Assembly: GCA_003568315.1 (NCBI GenBank)
Contig: PWYL01000026.1
Location: forward strand, 1 to 43,955
Direction: 5' to 3'
Length of the DNA stretch: 43,955 bases
From: Mollicutes bacterium
GTDB lineage: Bacteria; Bacillota_I; Bacilli_A; Izemoplasmatales; Izemoplasmataceae
This document shows positions 8,254-16,193 of the stretch, piece by piece. A model generated the notes under the pieces. It saw only the letters and a list, made by a program, of their open reading frames with translations, was not told where the DNA came from and did no database searches. Numbering within the stretch: the stretch's first letter is position 1; every line of letters begins with the position of its first letter. A program made the translations under genes and the position numbers.

Positions 8254-8267
8254 AGAGGTGGATGTCC

Positions 8268-8828
8268 ATGTACAGTTACATGAAAGGCACCGTCACCGAA
8301 ATCGAACCGGAAAAGATTACCCTCGAGGTCGCGGGCGTAGGCTATCATGTCGTCGTACCGAATCCTTTCACTTTCCAAGAGGACTCCTTCACGAAAGTCT
8401 ATATCCATCATCATGTCCGTGAGGACGCACATACGCTTTACGGGTTCTCGACCATCAAGGAAAAACGTCTCTTCGAACAGCTCCTCGATGTGAAGGGGAT
8501 CGGACCGAAAAGCGCGCTCGCTGTTGTGGCGGCCGCGGATGTCGCAGAAATCGTGAGAGCCATCGAGATGTCGGACACGAAATATCTCAACCGCTTCCCC
8601 GGCATCGGTCCGAAAGCGAGCCAGCAGATCGTGCTGGATCTCAAGGGCAGACTGCAGACGGATGTTTTCACCATCAAAGGAAGGAAGAAGGTCGAAGAAC
8701 TCGAGGACGCTCTCCGCGCTCTCGGCTACAAGAAGAAAGAGATCGACAGAGTGGTGACCGAACTCGACACCTCGAAGGAAACGGCGGTGCTCATCAAGGA
8801 AGCTTTGCGGATCATCGCCAACCGTTAG
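8268..8828 (+). CDS. ruvA: Holliday junction branch migration protein RuvA
   Basis: The 186-aa protein forms tetramers on four-way junctions and recruits the RuvB helicase. Domain I (1-63) is the OB fold starting MYSYMKGTV. Domain II has two helix-hairpin-helix motifs, VKGIGPKSAL (75-84) and FPGIGPKASQ (110-119). Domain III (about 140-186) carries EDALRALGYKKKEI, the RuvB-contacting part. ATG 8268 is chosen over ATG 8262 because GAGGTG at 8255-8260 then has proper spacing. ruvB usually follows immediately, but here the next gene is a metallopeptidase, so ruvB must be elsewhere. Confidence 0.96.
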   Translation: MYSYMKGTVTEIEPEKITLEVAGVGYHVVVPNPFTFQEDSFTKVYIHHHVREDAHTLYGFSTIKEKRLFEQLLDVKGIGPKSALAVVAAADVAEIVRAIEMSDTKYLNRFPGIGPKASQQIVLDLKGRLQTDVFTIKGRKKVEELEDALRALGYKKKEIDRVVTELDTSKETAVLIKEALRIIANR

Positions 8829-8837
8829 GTGGTTGAC

Positions 8838-9974
8838 ATGAGCTTTTCTGAATTCGTACGGGCATCCCGCATGTATGCGAAGAAGGAATGGGAAAACATC
8901 GTCGAAGAAGCGAAGAACGACCTTTCACCTTTCGACGACAAGATATTCAAAGCGGCCGAAACCCTCGACAAGAAGCAACCCGCCGTGCAACGGGCACTCA
9001 TCGAACACCACCCCGGAATCGCCCGCCTCCGCAACCGCATCGAAAGTCTCACCAACTATCCCAAAGACAGAAACCTCCTTTCCCGCGCCTTGCGTCCCGA
9101 CGTGGTCCGTCTCATGGCCATGCGCACACACCGCGCACAAATGCTCGGGCGCGAAGACTATCTCGACTTCGTCTTGGACACCGCGGGCATATCCTTCGAC
9201 CGGATGGAAGGGCTCCTCGAAGAGACCCTCGGGAAGTATCTGCCCCAAGCGCAAAGACTCGCAAAAGAAAAGGGGCTTGATTGGGAAAACTGGTTCAAGC
9301 GGCTCAAAGACGCCTACCCTTTGGAGAAAGAGCCGGATGCGGAAGCGATCGTGAAAGCGGTCGAAGAATATTTCAAAGGACAGGATTGGAACCGTTCGCT
9401 CACAATCCACATTTTTGAAAAAGGCCTCGCCGGATTCGCGAGAAAATTTCCGGACGGATCGGTCCATGTGAAAATCCGTCCGTTGACAAATGCATTCTCC
9501 CTAAAAACGTTCATACACGAACTTTCACATGCCGGTCTATATCTCGAAAGCGACCCGGATCATCCGAAAAATTTCATCACCCCGCCGACCGACGAATTTT
9601 TGGCGGCACACATCGAAGATGCCCTCATCAATAAAATTTGTACACAAACGGAGAAGGAGGCCATCCGGGAGATCCGGACACTCGAACTCGTTCGCATCAT
9701 CCTCTCGGCCCAGTTCGAACTCGACCTCTGGAAGAGGCGGGGAATTCCGGAAGAACGTTACCGGATTCGTCACGAGAAGTTGCTGCCCGTGCTTGATGAC
9801 AAAATCTGGACGCTCGATACGTTCCGGAGCGTCGACTCCCTCCTCATCATGTTCTATGCACTGGGGCAGGCGTCCCGGGATTGTCCACGGGAGGAACCGG
9901 ACGTCAAAAAAGCAAGAATTCCCGCTGATCCGGCCGGGGTGAGAATCGCCGATTATTTTGGGGCTGTGAATTGA
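8838..9974 (+). CDS. Small M3-like zinc metallopeptidase (HExxH)
   Basis: This 378-aa protein contains HELSH at 227-231 inside FIHELSHAGLYL, the zinc-binding helix of gluzincins; TDEF (Glu253) or IED (Glu260) downstream could supply the third ligand. The helical N-terminal half, with LGREDYLDFVLDTAGI, recalls oligopeptidase families M3/M32, but the protein is far shorter than the usual 550-600 aa M3 enzymes. No signal peptide or membrane segment, so it is probably cytosolic. ATG 8838 has AGGTGG five bases upstream overlapping the ruvA stop. It is likely co-transcribed with ruvA and ended by a strong terminator. Family placement is tentative; the substrate is unknown. Confidence 0.7.
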   Translation: MSFSEFVRASRMYAKKEWENIVEEAKNDLSPFDDKIFKAAETLDKKQPAVQRALIEHHPGIARLRNRIESLTNYPKDRNLLSRALRPDVVRLMAMRTHRAQMLGREDYLDFVLDTAGISFDRMEGLLEETLGKYLPQAQRLAKEKGLDWENWFKRLKDAYPLEKEPDAEAIVKAVEEYFKGQDWNRSLTIHIFEKGLAGFARKFPDGSVHVKIRPLTNAFSLKTFIHELSHAGLYLESDPDHPKNFITPPTDEFLAAHIEDALINKICTQTEKEAIREIRTLELVRIILSAQFELDLWKRRGIPEERYRIRHEKLLPVLDDKIWTLDTFRSVDSLLIMFYALGQASRDCPREEPDVKKARIPADPAGVRIADYFGAVN

Positions 9975-10012
9975 AAAAACGCACGCAGGGAGACCCTCGA
10001 CGTGCGTTTTTC
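9975..10012. terminator. Bidirectional terminator between converging genes
   Basis: AAAAACGCACG pairs with CGTGCGTTTTT (11 bp) with an inner AGGG/CCCT stem. A T-run is present on both strands, so it can end the ruvA operon and the asparaginase gene. Confidence 0.9.
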
Positions 10013-10083
10013 TTATGGGAACGGGCAAGAATATCCGTGAAAAATGACGTTTAACGTTTTAACAAAGCCAGAAACACGCGATT

Positions 10084-11061
10084 TCAGTTTTTGAAGACGG
10101 CCCCGATTTCCCCATGGTCCATGCCGTTTCCGAGGGCGACCATGAGCAGAATACGGGCTTTCGGTCCCGAAAGGGTGCCGCCGAGGATGCAACCGTGACG
10201 GACGAGGTCCTTTCCGCCGCCGGGATACCCATAGGTGTCGAGCACCCGCCCGGCCACGGCGCGGGAGGTGATGATGATTTCCAGCTCCGCCTCGCGGGCT
10301 TTTTTTATGCCTTCCATCATGTCGATGGGGACATTCCCGCGGCCGAGGGCCTCGATGACGACGCCCCGGTAGCCCTTGTCGATGTAGTGGTCGAAAACAT
10401 CGCCCTTCATTCCCGCGCCAGCCTTGACGAGCGCGACCCGGTCGTCGATCTCGTTTTCGAGACCATATGCCCCGCGTGATGTCAGGGTGCGGTAATAGAG
10501 AACGTCCTCGCCGTCGATGATGCCCAAGGGACCGAAATCGACGCTTTTGAACGTGTCGAGATTCAGCGTGTGCGTCTTTGTCACTTCGAAGGCGGAATGG
10601 ATCTGGTAGTTCATGACGACGAGCACGCCTTTGCCGCGGGATTCTTCATCAAGCACGACGCGGATCGAGGAATCGAGATTCGTGAGGCCGTCATAGCCCA
10701 GTTCGCTCGCATTCTTCATCGAGCCCGTGACGACGACGGGTTTTTCGCTCTTCATCGTCGTGTCGAGATAGAAGGCCGTCTCCTCGAGGGTGTCCGTGCC
10801 GTGGATGACGACTACGCCGGCACACTCGCCATCTTGGAGGAATTTTTCGACCTCGGTCCGCAAGCCCCGCATTTTCTCCGGCGTGATGGCAGGACTCGGA
10901 AGACGGGAGAACTCGAAGGCTTCGAGATTCTCGTGTGCGGTCTCCCTTTTCAATGTCTCGAGAATTTCGCCGGGAGAGACGGAGGGTATGGCACCTTGAA
11001 GTTTGGAGTTGACTTTCATGGCGATCGTGCCGCCGGTGAAAATGAGTGCGACTTTCTTCAT
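10084..11061 (-). CDS. L-asparaginase (asparaginase/glutaminase family)
   Basis: Hydrolyses asparagine to aspartate and ammonia. The 325-aa protein opens MKKVALIFTGGTIAM, with the nucleophilic Thr12, and has the second signature HGTDTLEETA (His87-Thr89-Asp90), so both catalytic triads of the classical bacterial fold are present. No signal peptide, which suggests a cytosolic enzyme. The start ATG at 11061 has GAGGTGAT five bases upstream on this strand; a longer frame upstream lacks any SD. It stands alone, with its 3' end facing the bidirectional terminator at 9975. Glutaminase side activity cannot be judged. Confidence 0.93.
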   Translation of the reverse strand: MKKVALIFTGGTIAMKVNSKLQGAIPSVSPGEILETLKRETAHENLEAFEFSRLPSPAITPEKMRGLRTEVEKFLQDGECAGVVVIHGTDTLEETAFYLDTTMKSEKPVVVTGSMKNASELGYDGLTNLDSSIRVVLDEESRGKGVLVVMNYQIHSAFEVTKTHTLNLDTFKSVDFGPLGIIDGEDVLYYRTLTSRGAYGLENEIDDRVALVKAGAGMKGDVFDHYIDKGYRGVVIEALGRGNVPIDMMEGIKKAREAELEIIITSRAVAGRVLDTYGYPGGGKDLVRHGCILGGTLSGPKARILLMVALGNGMDHGEIGAVFKN

Positions 11062-11269
11062 GGGATCACCTCGGAAGTTTTGACGGATGAAAACATGTTC
11101 GTCTCTGAACCATCCAAAATCGTATGGAGTTGTGGCTGCCAAATCAGTTTTTCAGGATGCGGCCATTTGGGTGTCCTGTCCTTGGAAAAGCACAACATTT
11201 ACATTTTGTACATACCGAGGGCGAAACACGCACAGCAACATCAAGGCGAATAGACAAGTTAACATAATA

Positions 11270-11424
11270 TATATTATAGGAAGTAATGCGGCTGTTAAAT
11301 TAATCGCTTCTTTCGAAGCGTAAGGGGTGTATTTGCATATGTTGGTTATGTTTTTGCCGGAGAACCATGGTGGTGGATTTCCCGGAACGGGGTCAAATGA
11401 AATCGGTGACCCCGTTTATTTTCC
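11270..11424 (+). ncRNA. Candidate small RNA ending at an orphan terminator
   Basis: No protein gene lies on the plus strand between 9975 and 12563, yet a strong plus-strand terminator sits at 11386-11424. The AT-rich block at about 11255-11275 (TTAACA and TATAGG-like elements) could be its promoter. The roughly 150-base transcript would contain the CGCTTC/GAAGCG tetraloop hairpin and a CCGG-flanked segment before the terminator. It does not contain the conserved cores of SRP RNA, 6S RNA, tmRNA or RNase P RNA. Confidence 0.3.
11386..11424 (+). terminator. Strong orphan terminator (plus strand)
   Basis: AACGGGGTCA and TGACCCCGTT form a perfect 10-bp stem around an 11-base loop, followed by TTTATTTTCC. 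The opposite strand has no T-run, so it acts on plus-strand transcription, where no gene is upstream. Confidence 0.85.
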
Positions 11425-11540
11425 TCTTCTATTACTCTCGGATTCCGCGAGAGACCCTTTCGCCTGATGCGTTTTTCGTGCTTAGACGACATTCTGACAA
11501 GCCACCGGACAAAAATCGCTGAGAACGCAAATTTCGCCGG

Positions 11541-12335
11541 TTATCTGTCATCTAAGGACAAAGTCTCGCAGACGGTGAGCTCCCAGCGTTCGATGATCCG
11601 TTCGGCTTTCCGCATGGCATCGTCATAGAGTTCTTTGGGATTGTGGGCGTCGGAACTGAGAAGGATCTTGCAGCCGGCATCTTCTGCGATGTCGAAAAAA
11701 GGCTTTCTGGGGTAGTGGTAATGCTTTCCGTCTTCGCTCTCGATGAGCCCTCGGCGGATGCCGTTGGCGTTGAACTCGAGCGGCACACCGTGCTCTTTGG
11801 CGCTTTCGGCGATGATTCTCGACGCCTTTTCGGCGTGTTCGTCGAAACGGGGATAGGTCGCGAGGAATATGTCCGGGTGGGCCACGAACGCGAAGTATCC
11901 CGTCGAAATCGCCTCTCTGACGATTTTTGCGTAGGCGATGAGGTCTTCACCACTCTCCAGGTCAAAAGTGTATGAGACGCCGTTTTTGACGGGGTCTCCT
12001 TCCAAGTAGTGCTGACCGAGGACCAGGTAGTCGACTTTTTCCAAAAGCGACTCGTAATAGGCGTCCGTGGCGGGGTCGTATTCGATCTCGAGGCCGGAGA
12101 GGATGCGGATCCTCTCACCATAGAGGCCTCTGGTCCTCTCGATGTCGGCGAGATAGAGGGGGAGCTCTTCCAATCGCATGCGGGTGTCGTCGTCGAAATG
12201 CGCATGCGGGGCGTGATCGGAGATGCCGATCTCTTTGAAGCCGAGTGCGAGCGCTTTTTCGACATAGTCCCCGGCGGTGCCTTGCGCATGCCGGCAGAGT
12301 CTGTGGTGGGTGTGGTAGTTCGTCCTGACAAGCAT
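11541..12335 (-). CDS. PHP-family histidinol phosphatase-like protein (HisJ/HisK type)
   Basis: A 264-aa PHP-domain metallophosphoesterase. Metal-ligand motifs are YHTHHRLCRHA at the N-terminus, GISDHAPH, a central GLEIEYD and VLGQHYLEGD, HPDIF, and SSDAHNPKEL at the C-terminus; together these match bacterial HisJ histidinol phosphatases. ATG 12335 is preceded by AAGGATGAG, an SD at good distance. No other histidine-biosynthesis gene lies in the window, so the true substrate may be another phosphomonoester. It is preceded by an extended -10 promoter and a 130-base leader with terminator and alternative stem, suggesting control by transcription attenuation. Confidence 0.85.
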   Translation of the reverse strand: MLVRTNYHTHHRLCRHAQGTAGDYVEKALALGFKEIGISDHAPHAHFDDDTRMRLEELPLYLADIERTRGLYGERIRILSGLEIEYDPATDAYYESLLEKVDYLVLGQHYLEGDPVKNGVSYTFDLESGEDLIAYAKIVREAISTGYFAFVAHPDIFLATYPRFDEHAEKASRIIAESAKEHGVPLEFNANGIRRGLIESEDGKHYHYPRKPFFDIAEDAGCKILLSSDAHNPKELYDDAMRKAERIIERWELTVCETLSLDDR

Positions 12336-12401
12336 GTTCTCATCCTTTGTCGATACGTCCTTTTTCCTTCTCTCGTCGCCTTTTCGATCTTTGGCGGGTG
12401 G

Positions 12402-12458
12402 AAAAAACCTCCCGACATCCCTTCTTGCGGGAGAGGGCGAATTTGCGGGGGTGTCGGA
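12402..12458 (-). promoter_or_regulatory. Attenuator-like leader upstream of the PHP phosphatase gene
   Basis: Reading on the minus strand, CTCCCG pairs with CGGGAG around a 13-base loop and runs into GTTTTTT (terminator form). The TGTCGG within the 3' arm can instead pair with CCGACA about 30 bases upstream, extended by CCC/GGG, which would break the terminator. Mutually exclusive stems between promoter and gene are the hallmark of a riboswitch or attenuator. No T-box or known riboswitch core was recognised. Confidence 0.4.
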
Positions 12459-12469
12459 ATGCCAAGCCC

Positions 12470-12478
12470 ATTATAACA
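12470..12478 (-). promoter_or_regulatory. Extended -10 promoter for the PHP phosphatase gene
   Basis: TGTTATAAT on the minus strand (TG one base before TATAAT). No good -35 was seen, as is usual for extended -10 promoters. It lies 135 bases upstream of the gene. Confidence 0.6.
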
Positions 12479-12527
12479 GTCTTTGTGTCGGTAATCCATG
12501 AAAAAAGGGCGTGAGGGGTGGGAAAAA

Positions 12528-12536
12528 TGGTATAAT
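12528..12536 (+). promoter_or_regulatory. Extended -10 promoter for rarA
   Basis: TGGTATAAT directly upstream of rarA (28 bases before the start). No convincing -35 element. Confidence 0.65.
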
Positions 12537-12563
12537 CGGGGTGGAAGAAAGGGGAATCTATCC

Positions 12564-13808
12564 ATGAATGAACGACCGCTCGCCCACAAGGCGCGCCCGA
12601 GGAATCTCGACGACATCGTCGGCCAGGACCATCTGGTGGGTGAAGAAGGCATCATCCGCAAGATGGTCGAGAGGAAACGCTTCTTCAGCCTGATCCTCTA
12701 TGGTCCCCCGGGTATCGGCAAGACGACGATCGCCCGCGTCATGGCGGACGAATTCGGGCTCAACACCCACACCTTCAACGCCTCGACCGACAACAAGGCG
12801 CAACTGAAGGATATCATTTCGCAGGCGAAACGTTACGGGTCCCTCCTCATCGTCGACGAGATCCACCGGATGAAAAAAGACATCCAGGATTTTTTGCTGC
12901 CGGAAGTCGAGGCCGGAAACGTCATCCTTGTCGGTTTGACGACAAACAATCCATACCACAGCGTGAACCCGGCCGTTCGTTCCCGAACACATATTTTGAA
13001 ACTTTTGCCGGTTTCCGAAGATGGACTTTTCCCCTTCTTGAAAAAACTGAAAAAACGGTTTCCAGACGATTTGACTGCCAACTTTTCCGACGAGGTCTAT
13101 CGCTATGTCATCCAAGCGAGCAACCGGGAAATCCGCACCGCGATCAACATGCTCGAGATCATCGAGATCGTCCATCCGGGTGAGGATGTCACCCTGGAGA
13201 TGGCCGAAAAGGTCGTGCTGACACCCGCTTTCGAGCTCGACAAAGACGAGGACAACTACTACAACATCCTCTCCGCCTTCCAGAAATCGATCCGCGGGAG
13301 CGATGTCGACGCGAGCCTCCACTACCTCGCGCGACTCATCAAGATGGAGGATTTGGCTAGCATCCTCCGGCGGATGAGTGTCATCGCCTATGAGGATGTC
13401 GGTTTGGCGAATCCGGCGATCTTCGCCCGGATGGACGCTTGTGCGCGGGCGTGTGAGCGTGTGGGCTTCCCCGAAGCGCGCATCCCGCTCGCCGCGCTTG
13501 TCGTCGAGATGGCGCTCTCACCCAAGTCGAACAGCGCCTACCTTGCCGTGGACAAGGCTTTGAAGGACCTCGACGAAGGGGCGATGAGAAAGATTCCGAA
13601 CCATCTCATCAACGTTGAGAACTTCGAAGAGAAAGACAGCTATCTCTACCCCCACGACTATGATTCGCATATCGTGAACCAGCAATACCTCCCCGAGGGG
13701 CTCACGGATCGTTGCTATTACAGGGCCGCCCCGACGAGCAAGTTCGAACGCGCCCTCGCCGAGAGGCTGGAGGCGATCGACAAGGTCTTGCAAAAGAAAA
13801 GGGACTAG
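12564..13808 (+). CDS. rarA: Replication-associated recombination protein A (AAA+ ATPase)
   Basis: Clamp-loader-like AAA+ ATPase (MgsA/RarA) acting at stalled replication forks; 414 aa. Walker A GPPGIGKTT (47-55), Walker B LLIVDEIH (94-101), sensor 1 LTTNNP, then arginine-finger and sensor regions, and the C-terminal tetramerisation domain with RRMSVIAYEDVGLANP and the YLPEGLTDRCYY ending, all typical. ATG 12564 follows AAAGGGGAA at good distance; upstream in-frame ATG 12498 lies before the promoter and is rejected. Its stop overlaps the stop of the converging GNAT gene by three bases, with no terminator between them. Confidence 0.96.
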   Translation: MNERPLAHKARPRNLDDIVGQDHLVGEEGIIRKMVERKRFFSLILYGPPGIGKTTIARVMADEFGLNTHTFNASTDNKAQLKDIISQAKRYGSLLIVDEIHRMKKDIQDFLLPEVEAGNVILVGLTTNNPYHSVNPAVRSRTHILKLLPVSEDGLFPFLKKLKKRFPDDLTANFSDEVYRYVIQASNREIRTAINMLEIIEIVHPGEDVTLEMAEKVVLTPAFELDKDEDNYYNILSAFQKSIRGSDVDASLHYLARLIKMEDLASILRRMSVIAYEDVGLANPAIFARMDACARACERVGFPEARIPLAALVVEMALSPKSNSAYLAVDKALKDLDEGAMRKIPNHLINVENFEEKDSYLYPHDYDSHIVNQQYLPEGLTDRCYYRAAPTSKFERALAERLEAIDKVLQKKRD

Positions 13809-14341
13809 TCTTTTTCCAAAGACAGTCCCATTTCGAGCCGGACCTCGCCTTTCTCGATGTCGTCGTCGGAATAGGCGGTGATATCGAGGCCGATGAAGGA
13901 GAAACCTTGGTTTTTGTAGAAGTCGATGGCGCGGATGTTGCAGCTTTGCGTCTCGAGGACGATCTCCCTAAAACCCTCTTCGCTCGCGATCCTTTTCACA
14001 TGTTCCATGAGGGCGGAGCCGATGCCCTTCCCGCGATATTTCGCGAAAACAAGGAGCTCCGTGATTCTCAGCCGGTTCGCGAAGCGCTGCCTGTCTATTT
14101 CGATCACACCGAGCCACTTTTCGTTCTCGAAATAGCCGTAGGCGGAAGGCTCTTCCAGCCAGGACTCGTAAAGTTTGTCGGTGAAGGTCTTCTTTTGCGC
14201 CTTTTCCAAGGGACGCCGTTTCAGCTTGAAGCTCACCACGTTCTCGTCTTCATACTTGTCGACGGCGTAGTGTTCCTCCCGCATGTATTCGAAACGCAAG
14301 GCGTATTCCGCATAGTCCTTTTTCGGCAGATGTCTGATCAT
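13805..14341 (-). CDS. GNAT family N-acetyltransferase
   Basis: A 178-aa protein with the GNAT acetyl-CoA motif VFAKYRGKGIGSALMEHV (about 110-127), followed by NIRAIDFYKNQGF motif B. The substrate is unknown. Start ATG 14341 has GGGAGGG about seven bases upstream. It is transcribed away from the second GNAT gene (start 14411), so the two share a 69-base divergent promoter region. Its stop overlaps that of rarA. Confidence 0.85.
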   Translation of the reverse strand: MIRHLPKKDYAEYALRFEYMREEHYAVDKYEDENVVSFKLKRRPLEKAQKKTFTDKLYESWLEEPSAYGYFENEKWLGVIEIDRQRFANRLRITELLVFAKYRGKGIGSALMEHVKRIASEEGFREIVLETQSCNIRAIDFYKNQGFSFIGLDITAYSDDDIEKGEVRLEMGLSLEKD

Positions 14342-14410
14342 CGTCTTTCCCTCCCAGAAGGCTCAGGTTTGTATTCATTGTACCGCGACCACGGACAAAG
14401 GGGAGTCATC

Positions 14411-15217
14411 ATGTGTGAAGATGCACTCAGGAAAGCCCATAAGCTGCGTCATCGTTTCCTTTTTCCTTCCGAGGAAGAAAAAAGAGATTTCTTGGCGGTA
14501 AAAGACGCCCGCATCCTCGATCTCGGCGACACGATCTTTTTTCTGGAGCCTTCCGAGACCGCCCCGACGGAGATCCGCTTCGCCACAGACAGCATAGAAC
14601 GATTGTTTGAAGCCTTCGCCCGCCTAAAAAAGTTCGTAGGCGAAGGAAAGCGCTTTGTCATCTCTTTGGCCGAAGATGAGACGACGAAGGGGGCGATCGC
14701 CGCCGTGCGCGGTTCCTTGCTGGCGGCGGGGATGGAAGAAAGGGAGGAGCACATCGGCTACCGCGCGAAGCGGCTCCCTTCTTTCCCGAGTGAACCTTCA
14801 TCGGCAATCGGGGAGATCGCCGAAGGGGAAACGGAGAAGGTCTATGCCCTCGCCTTGTATTTGCTCGATCGGGCCAAGTTCGCGATGAGTCTCGAAGGGT
14901 TCCGCCGCTTTCTTTCGGCCGAAGGGAACGTCTGTCTCGTCTGGCGGGAGAAAGATGTCAAGGGGTTCGTCCTCGGCCGGCTCTACAACGACGGTGAATC
15001 CCTCTTCATCCGCGGTCTCGGCGTGGACGGCCCCTATCAAGGACTCGGTATCGGGAGAGCTCTCATGCAAGGCGTCTTCGTCTGGGCGAAAAAGCGGGGG
15101 GCGAAGGATTCCATGCTCTGGGTGGAAAAGGAAAACGTCCGCGCGCGAAGGCTTTACGAGCGTTTCGGCCATGTTCCCTACGGGGACAGGGAGGCGACCT
15201 TCGTCTGGCGGACGTGA
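14411..15217 (+). CDS. Two-part GNAT acetyltransferase
   Basis: This 268-aa protein has a C-terminal GNAT domain (about 150-268) with GLGVDGPYQGLGIGRALMQG and NVRARRLYERFGH. The N-terminal 150 residues are compatible with a degenerate second GNAT fold, with no readable acetyl-CoA motif. ATG 14411 is chosen because AAAGGGGAG lies at the right distance; the frame stays open much further upstream, but that stretch is antisense to the preceding gene. Substrate unknown. It converges on the radical SAM gene, 24 bases away. Confidence 0.82.
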   Translation: MCEDALRKAHKLRHRFLFPSEEEKRDFLAVKDARILDLGDTIFFLEPSETAPTEIRFATDSIERLFEAFARLKKFVGEGKRFVISLAEDETTKGAIAAVRGSLLAAGMEEREEHIGYRAKRLPSFPSEPSSAIGEIAEGETEKVYALALYLLDRAKFAMSLEGFRRFLSAEGNVCLVWREKDVKGFVLGRLYNDGESLFIRGLGVDGPYQGLGIGRALMQGVFVWAKKRGAKDSMLWVEKENVRARRLYERFGHVPYGDREATFVWRT

Positions 15218-15241
15218 GGGAATCTTCGCTTTGTCTTCGCT

Positions 15242-16177
15242 TCAGTGTTTCAGTCTATGGATCCTGAAGCCCTTGTAGGTAAGGGTCTCGACGCTACTGT
15301 CTTTTTCGAGGGCGGCGAGGACCTTTTCTTTTTCTTCTTCATTCCGCCCCCTTTTCTCTAAAAAGGCCTCGATCTCGAACTGGTGCAGGGGGTGTCTTCT
15401 TATGAGGCTCTTGATCGCGTCCGCATCGTCTTTTTCGAGACTGACATAGCTCGCTTTGCTCAAAAAGTCCAAGGGGATGCCGCCTATTTCTTGTTGGATC
15501 CTTTTCATGGTCTCGGCGGTGACACTTTCGGCACAACTTTCGGTCGGTGGCCGCACGGGGGTGTTCAGATAGAGCCGCTCGCAATCGATTTCCGCAAGTA
15601 GTGCTTTCAGCTTGGCGACGGCTTCGGGGTGGTCGTTCATGCCTTTCACGAACATGATCTCGAGCCAGAGATGACCGCTGTATCCCTTGGAAAAAAGGAC
15701 GATTCCCCGGTAGTACTCTTCGAAAGAGAGACCGCCATGCGGCCGGTTGATGCGCCGGAAGGAAGTCTCATCAAAACAATCGAGCGAAGGGCAGACGATG
15801 TCGGCCAACGCGGCGTCCGCCCGCGCTTTTTCATCGAAAAGAAGGGCGCCGTTCGTGATGAGGACGACCGGTTTTTCCGTCCTTGCCTTGAGCCCCTTGA
15901 TGAGCTCGCCCAAGTTCTCTTCCAACAAGGGCTCGCCGTCACCGACGATGCTCACGACGTCGAAGGCGACGTCTTTGGCTTTCACTTCGTCGAATTCGGC
16001 GAGCACTTCGTCGATATCGACGAAGGAGCGTCTTATGTGCGGGACATAGTCCGTTTTCCCGAGTTGACAATAGACACAGCCGAAATTGCAGGTGTTGCCG
16101 CCGACGGGGCTTATGCCTAATGAGACGCCGAGTCTCCGGCTGCCGATCGGGCCATAGACAAAGCGGAAACCTTCCAT
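15242..16177 (-). CDS. Radical SAM protein, COG0731-like
   Basis: The 311-aa protein has CNFGCVYC (Cys30, Cys34, Cys37), the ligands of the radical-SAM 4Fe-4S cluster, preceded by YGPIGSRRLGVSLGISP, a block shared with wyosine-base-type oxidoreductases (COG0731). VSIVGDGEPLL is the glycine-rich SAM-contact strand. The C-terminal 70 residues look like a small winged-helix-type addition. Function in bacteria is not established for this group, so no substrate is given. ATG 16177 has GGAGGG at correct spacing. It begins 16 bases after the EIIC-like gene ends, so these two are likely one transcript. Confidence 0.85.
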   Translation of the reverse strand: MEGFRFVYGPIGSRRLGVSLGISPVGGNTCNFGCVYCQLGKTDYVPHIRRSFVDIDEVLAEFDEVKAKDVAFDVVSIVGDGEPLLEENLGELIKGLKARTEKPVVLITNGALLFDEKARADAALADIVCPSLDCFDETSFRRINRPHGGLSFEEYYRGIVLFSKGYSGHLWLEIMFVKGMNDHPEAVAKLKALLAEIDCERLYLNTPVRPPTESCAESVTAETMKRIQQEIGGIPLDFLSKASYVSLEKDDADAIKSLIRRHPLHQFEIEAFLEKRGRNEEEKEKVLAALEKDSSVETLTYKGFRIHRLKH

Positions 16178-16193
16178 GAAAATCCCTCCGGGG

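Larger units (their letters stand above)
11062..11540. other. 479-base region with no convincing protein gene
   Basis: Contains the leader and AT-rich possible promoter of the asparaginase gene on the minus strand (TATAAT complement near 11266-11271), an AT-rich stretch AACATAATATATATTATAGG, a CGCTTC-TTTC-GAAGCG hairpin (about 11303-11320), a strong plus-strand terminator (11386-11424) and a further CTCTCG/CGAGAG hairpin near 11434-11452. Short reading frames lack ribosome binding sites. The structures suggest a small plus-strand transcript. Confidence 0.6.

Noticed and set aside
12402-12478. T-box riboswitch for histidine before the PHP phosphatase
   Set aside because: The conserved T-box sequence and specifier loop layout are absent; only the alternative stems remain, reported separately.
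13712-14410. Upstream extension of the two-part GNAT frame
   Set aside because: Runs antisense through another GNAT gene and overlaps rarA; a good SD exists only at 14411.
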